A DNA stretch of 37,024 nt, taken from Tubiluchus corallicola (Eukaryota > Priapulida > Priapulimorpha > Priapulimorphida > Tubiluchidae). Location: NCBI GenBank assembly GCA_030141605.1, contig JAQGDQ010002440.1, forward strand, positions 1 to 37,024. Reading direction: 5' to 3'. This document shows, in pieces, positions 36,246-37,024 of this stretch (its first letter is position 1; each line of letters begins with the position of its first letter). Below the pieces are notes generated by a model. That model had not been told where the DNA came from, did no database searches, and saw only the letters and a list, made by a program, of their open reading frames with translations. The translations under genes and the position numbers were made by a program.

Positions 36246-36800
36246 TTAATTTATTTGTTCGAGTTCATTAGAAGTTAGAAAATCATATGGGTAAACCATT
36301 TTGCCTCCATTACCATCAATATCAAGATCATAGTTTAAGTTTTTAGCGGCATTTGAATACAAGTACCAAATAAATTGTGAGCAGTAAAAATATCTGTTAC
36401 TACTTTTATTTGTAGTAACAAAATATTTCCCTTTTTTAGTTCCATCTAAGCTTTTTAAAATATTATTTTTAAAGTGTCCATTAGTATTTTTATAACGTAA
36501 AACTATTACTTTTCTATCTTTTTCCAAAAAATTTGATAATACTATTTCTCTATAATTAGTTAATACTTGAGGGTATTCTGCAACTATTTTCTTTTCCTCA
36601 TCTATTATAATACCTGCATGCCCATATATTCCCAAAATAGTATTTCTTTTTTCTAAAATTAAAATATCTCCTATTTCAAGAATATCTGGATTAATAAGTA
36701 GTAAAGTTGAATCTTTCCAAATTTTGTTTTCAGGAATTACTTTTACAGATGAGCAACTTGCCAATATAATAATACTTAAAATAAAGAATGTTTTTTTCAT
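36246..36800 (-). CDS. YiiX/YebB-like cysteine-hydrolase lipoprotein (NlpC/P60 superfamily)
   Basis: 184 residues. A lipobox ends at C16 (IIILASC), so the protein is membrane-anchored on the outer side. The domain carries the catalytic-type histidine in GHAGIIIDE (H61) and cysteine in FYCSQFIWYLY (C140), in the circularly permuted NlpC/P60 order seen in YiiX/YebB proteins. Members cut peptide or lipid-type amide or ester bonds; the substrate here is unknown. The N-terminal half has DILILEKR, a strand preceding the histidine, also typical. AGGAG is upstream of the ATG. It forms a single-gene unit with a strong promoter. Confidence 0.82.
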   Translation of the reverse strand: MKKTFFILSIIILASCSSVKVIPENKIWKDSTLLLINPDILEIGDILILEKRNTILGIYGHAGIIIDEEKKIVAEYPQVLTNYREIVLSNFLEKDRKVIVLRYKNTNGHFKNNILKSLDGTKKGKYFVTTNKSSNRYFYCSQFIWYLYSNAAKNLNYDLDIDGNGGKMVYPYDFLTSNELEQIN

Positions 36801-36853
36801 AAAACTCTCCTAAACATAATTATTAAACTGTAAAGCTATACTTTTAACTTTTT

Positions 36854-36882
36854 AGTATACAATCTTTATTTATTTATTTCAA
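36854..36882 (-). promoter_or_regulatory. Strong sigma-70-type promoter of the YiiX-like lipoprotein gene
   Basis: TTGAAA (36877-36882), exactly 17 bases, then TATACT (36854-36859) on the minus strand: five of six matches in each hexamer. The predicted leader is about 45 bases. It is the best-formed promoter in the window. Confidence 0.72.
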
Positions 36883-37024
36883 GTAAATAAAATTGTACAT
36901 CTTAATTAAATTATGATATTATTATGTGACATTCAAATTTTATTCTATATTTTATATTTAAAATTATATTACTGTAGTTTAAAATGATAGTGTAACTTTT
37001 ACTCTAAAAATATTAATATACTAT
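36883..37024. other. Right-edge AT-rich region without a recognised gene
   Basis: About 140 bases beyond the promoter of the YiiX-like gene up to the window end. No reading frame of note, repeat or structured RNA was seen. Confidence 0.5.

Overview
The window is strongly AT-rich (about a quarter to a third G+C by eye) and almost entirely coding. The gene set fits an anaerobic diderm of the Fusobacteriota type. It combines RNase J, a YuiD/DUF212 protein and a DUF1667 glycerol module, which are shared with Firmicutes, with an LPS heptose adenylyltransferase, a Spy-like periplasmic protein, a MinC and a TRAP transporter, which point to a double-membrane cell. No rRNA, tRNA, insertion sequence, prophage or CRISPR array was seen. 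The lineage is an inference from gene content and base composition, not from a marker gene.

Positions 1-14352 hold one long leftward gene train, read from the right: ruvB, an Rrf2 regulator, rsmE, mtaB, a tandem LytR_C protein, rsfS, an MreD-like membrane protein, mrdA (PBP2), minC, rnj, yhbY, a DUF212 membrane protein, dxs, tlyA, ctpA and the start of rbgA. No intergenic gap exceeds about 42 bases and many genes overlap, so it is probably transcribed mainly from a promoter just upstream of ruvB. It joins ribosome maturation (rsmE, rsfS, yhbY, tlyA, rbgA), RNA decay and tRNA thiolation (rnj, mtaB), wall elongation and division (mrdA, mreD-like, minC), isoprenoid supply (dxs) and recombination (ruvB).

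Positions 14353-20200 hold small envelope-related units: a DUF2157/GDYXXLXY membrane pair with a small 4-TM protein, an exported or membrane-anchored nitroreductase-like protein (+ strand), a Spy/CpxP-like periplasmic protein, two tandem PspC-domain proteins and a lone 4-TM protein (+ strand).

Positions 20483-31854 hold a rightward cluster of 11 genes for glycerol-phosphodiester and glycerol catabolism: a GlpA-like dehydrogenase with a C-terminal [2Fe-2S] (BFD-like) module, a GlpB-like flavoprotein, DUF1667, an exported GlpQ-type phosphodiesterase, a TRAP transporter with TWO paralogous lipoprotein binding proteins (dctP1, dctP2, dctQ, dctM), a HAD-IIA phosphatase, a cytosolic UgpQ-type phosphodiesterase and glpK. 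No GlpF, GlpT or Ugp ABC transporter is present in the cluster. The TRAP system is therefore the best local candidate for uptake of a glycerol-derived compound or lipid headgroup. This is the most interesting system in the window.

Positions 31998-36800 hold leftward genes: a metallo-beta-lactamase-fold hydrolase, ppk1 with hldE/rfaE2 upstream, and a YiiX/NlpC-P60-like lipoprotein.

Six otherwise well-conserved genes (ctpA, tlyA, mtaB, the nitroreductase, the GlpB-like gene and dctP2) are broken only by single-base shifts, mostly in short homopolymers, and coding resumes in the next frame. This looks more like assembly or sequencing error than gene decay. I keep the four genes with one shift as CDS and mark the two with several shifts as pseudogene.
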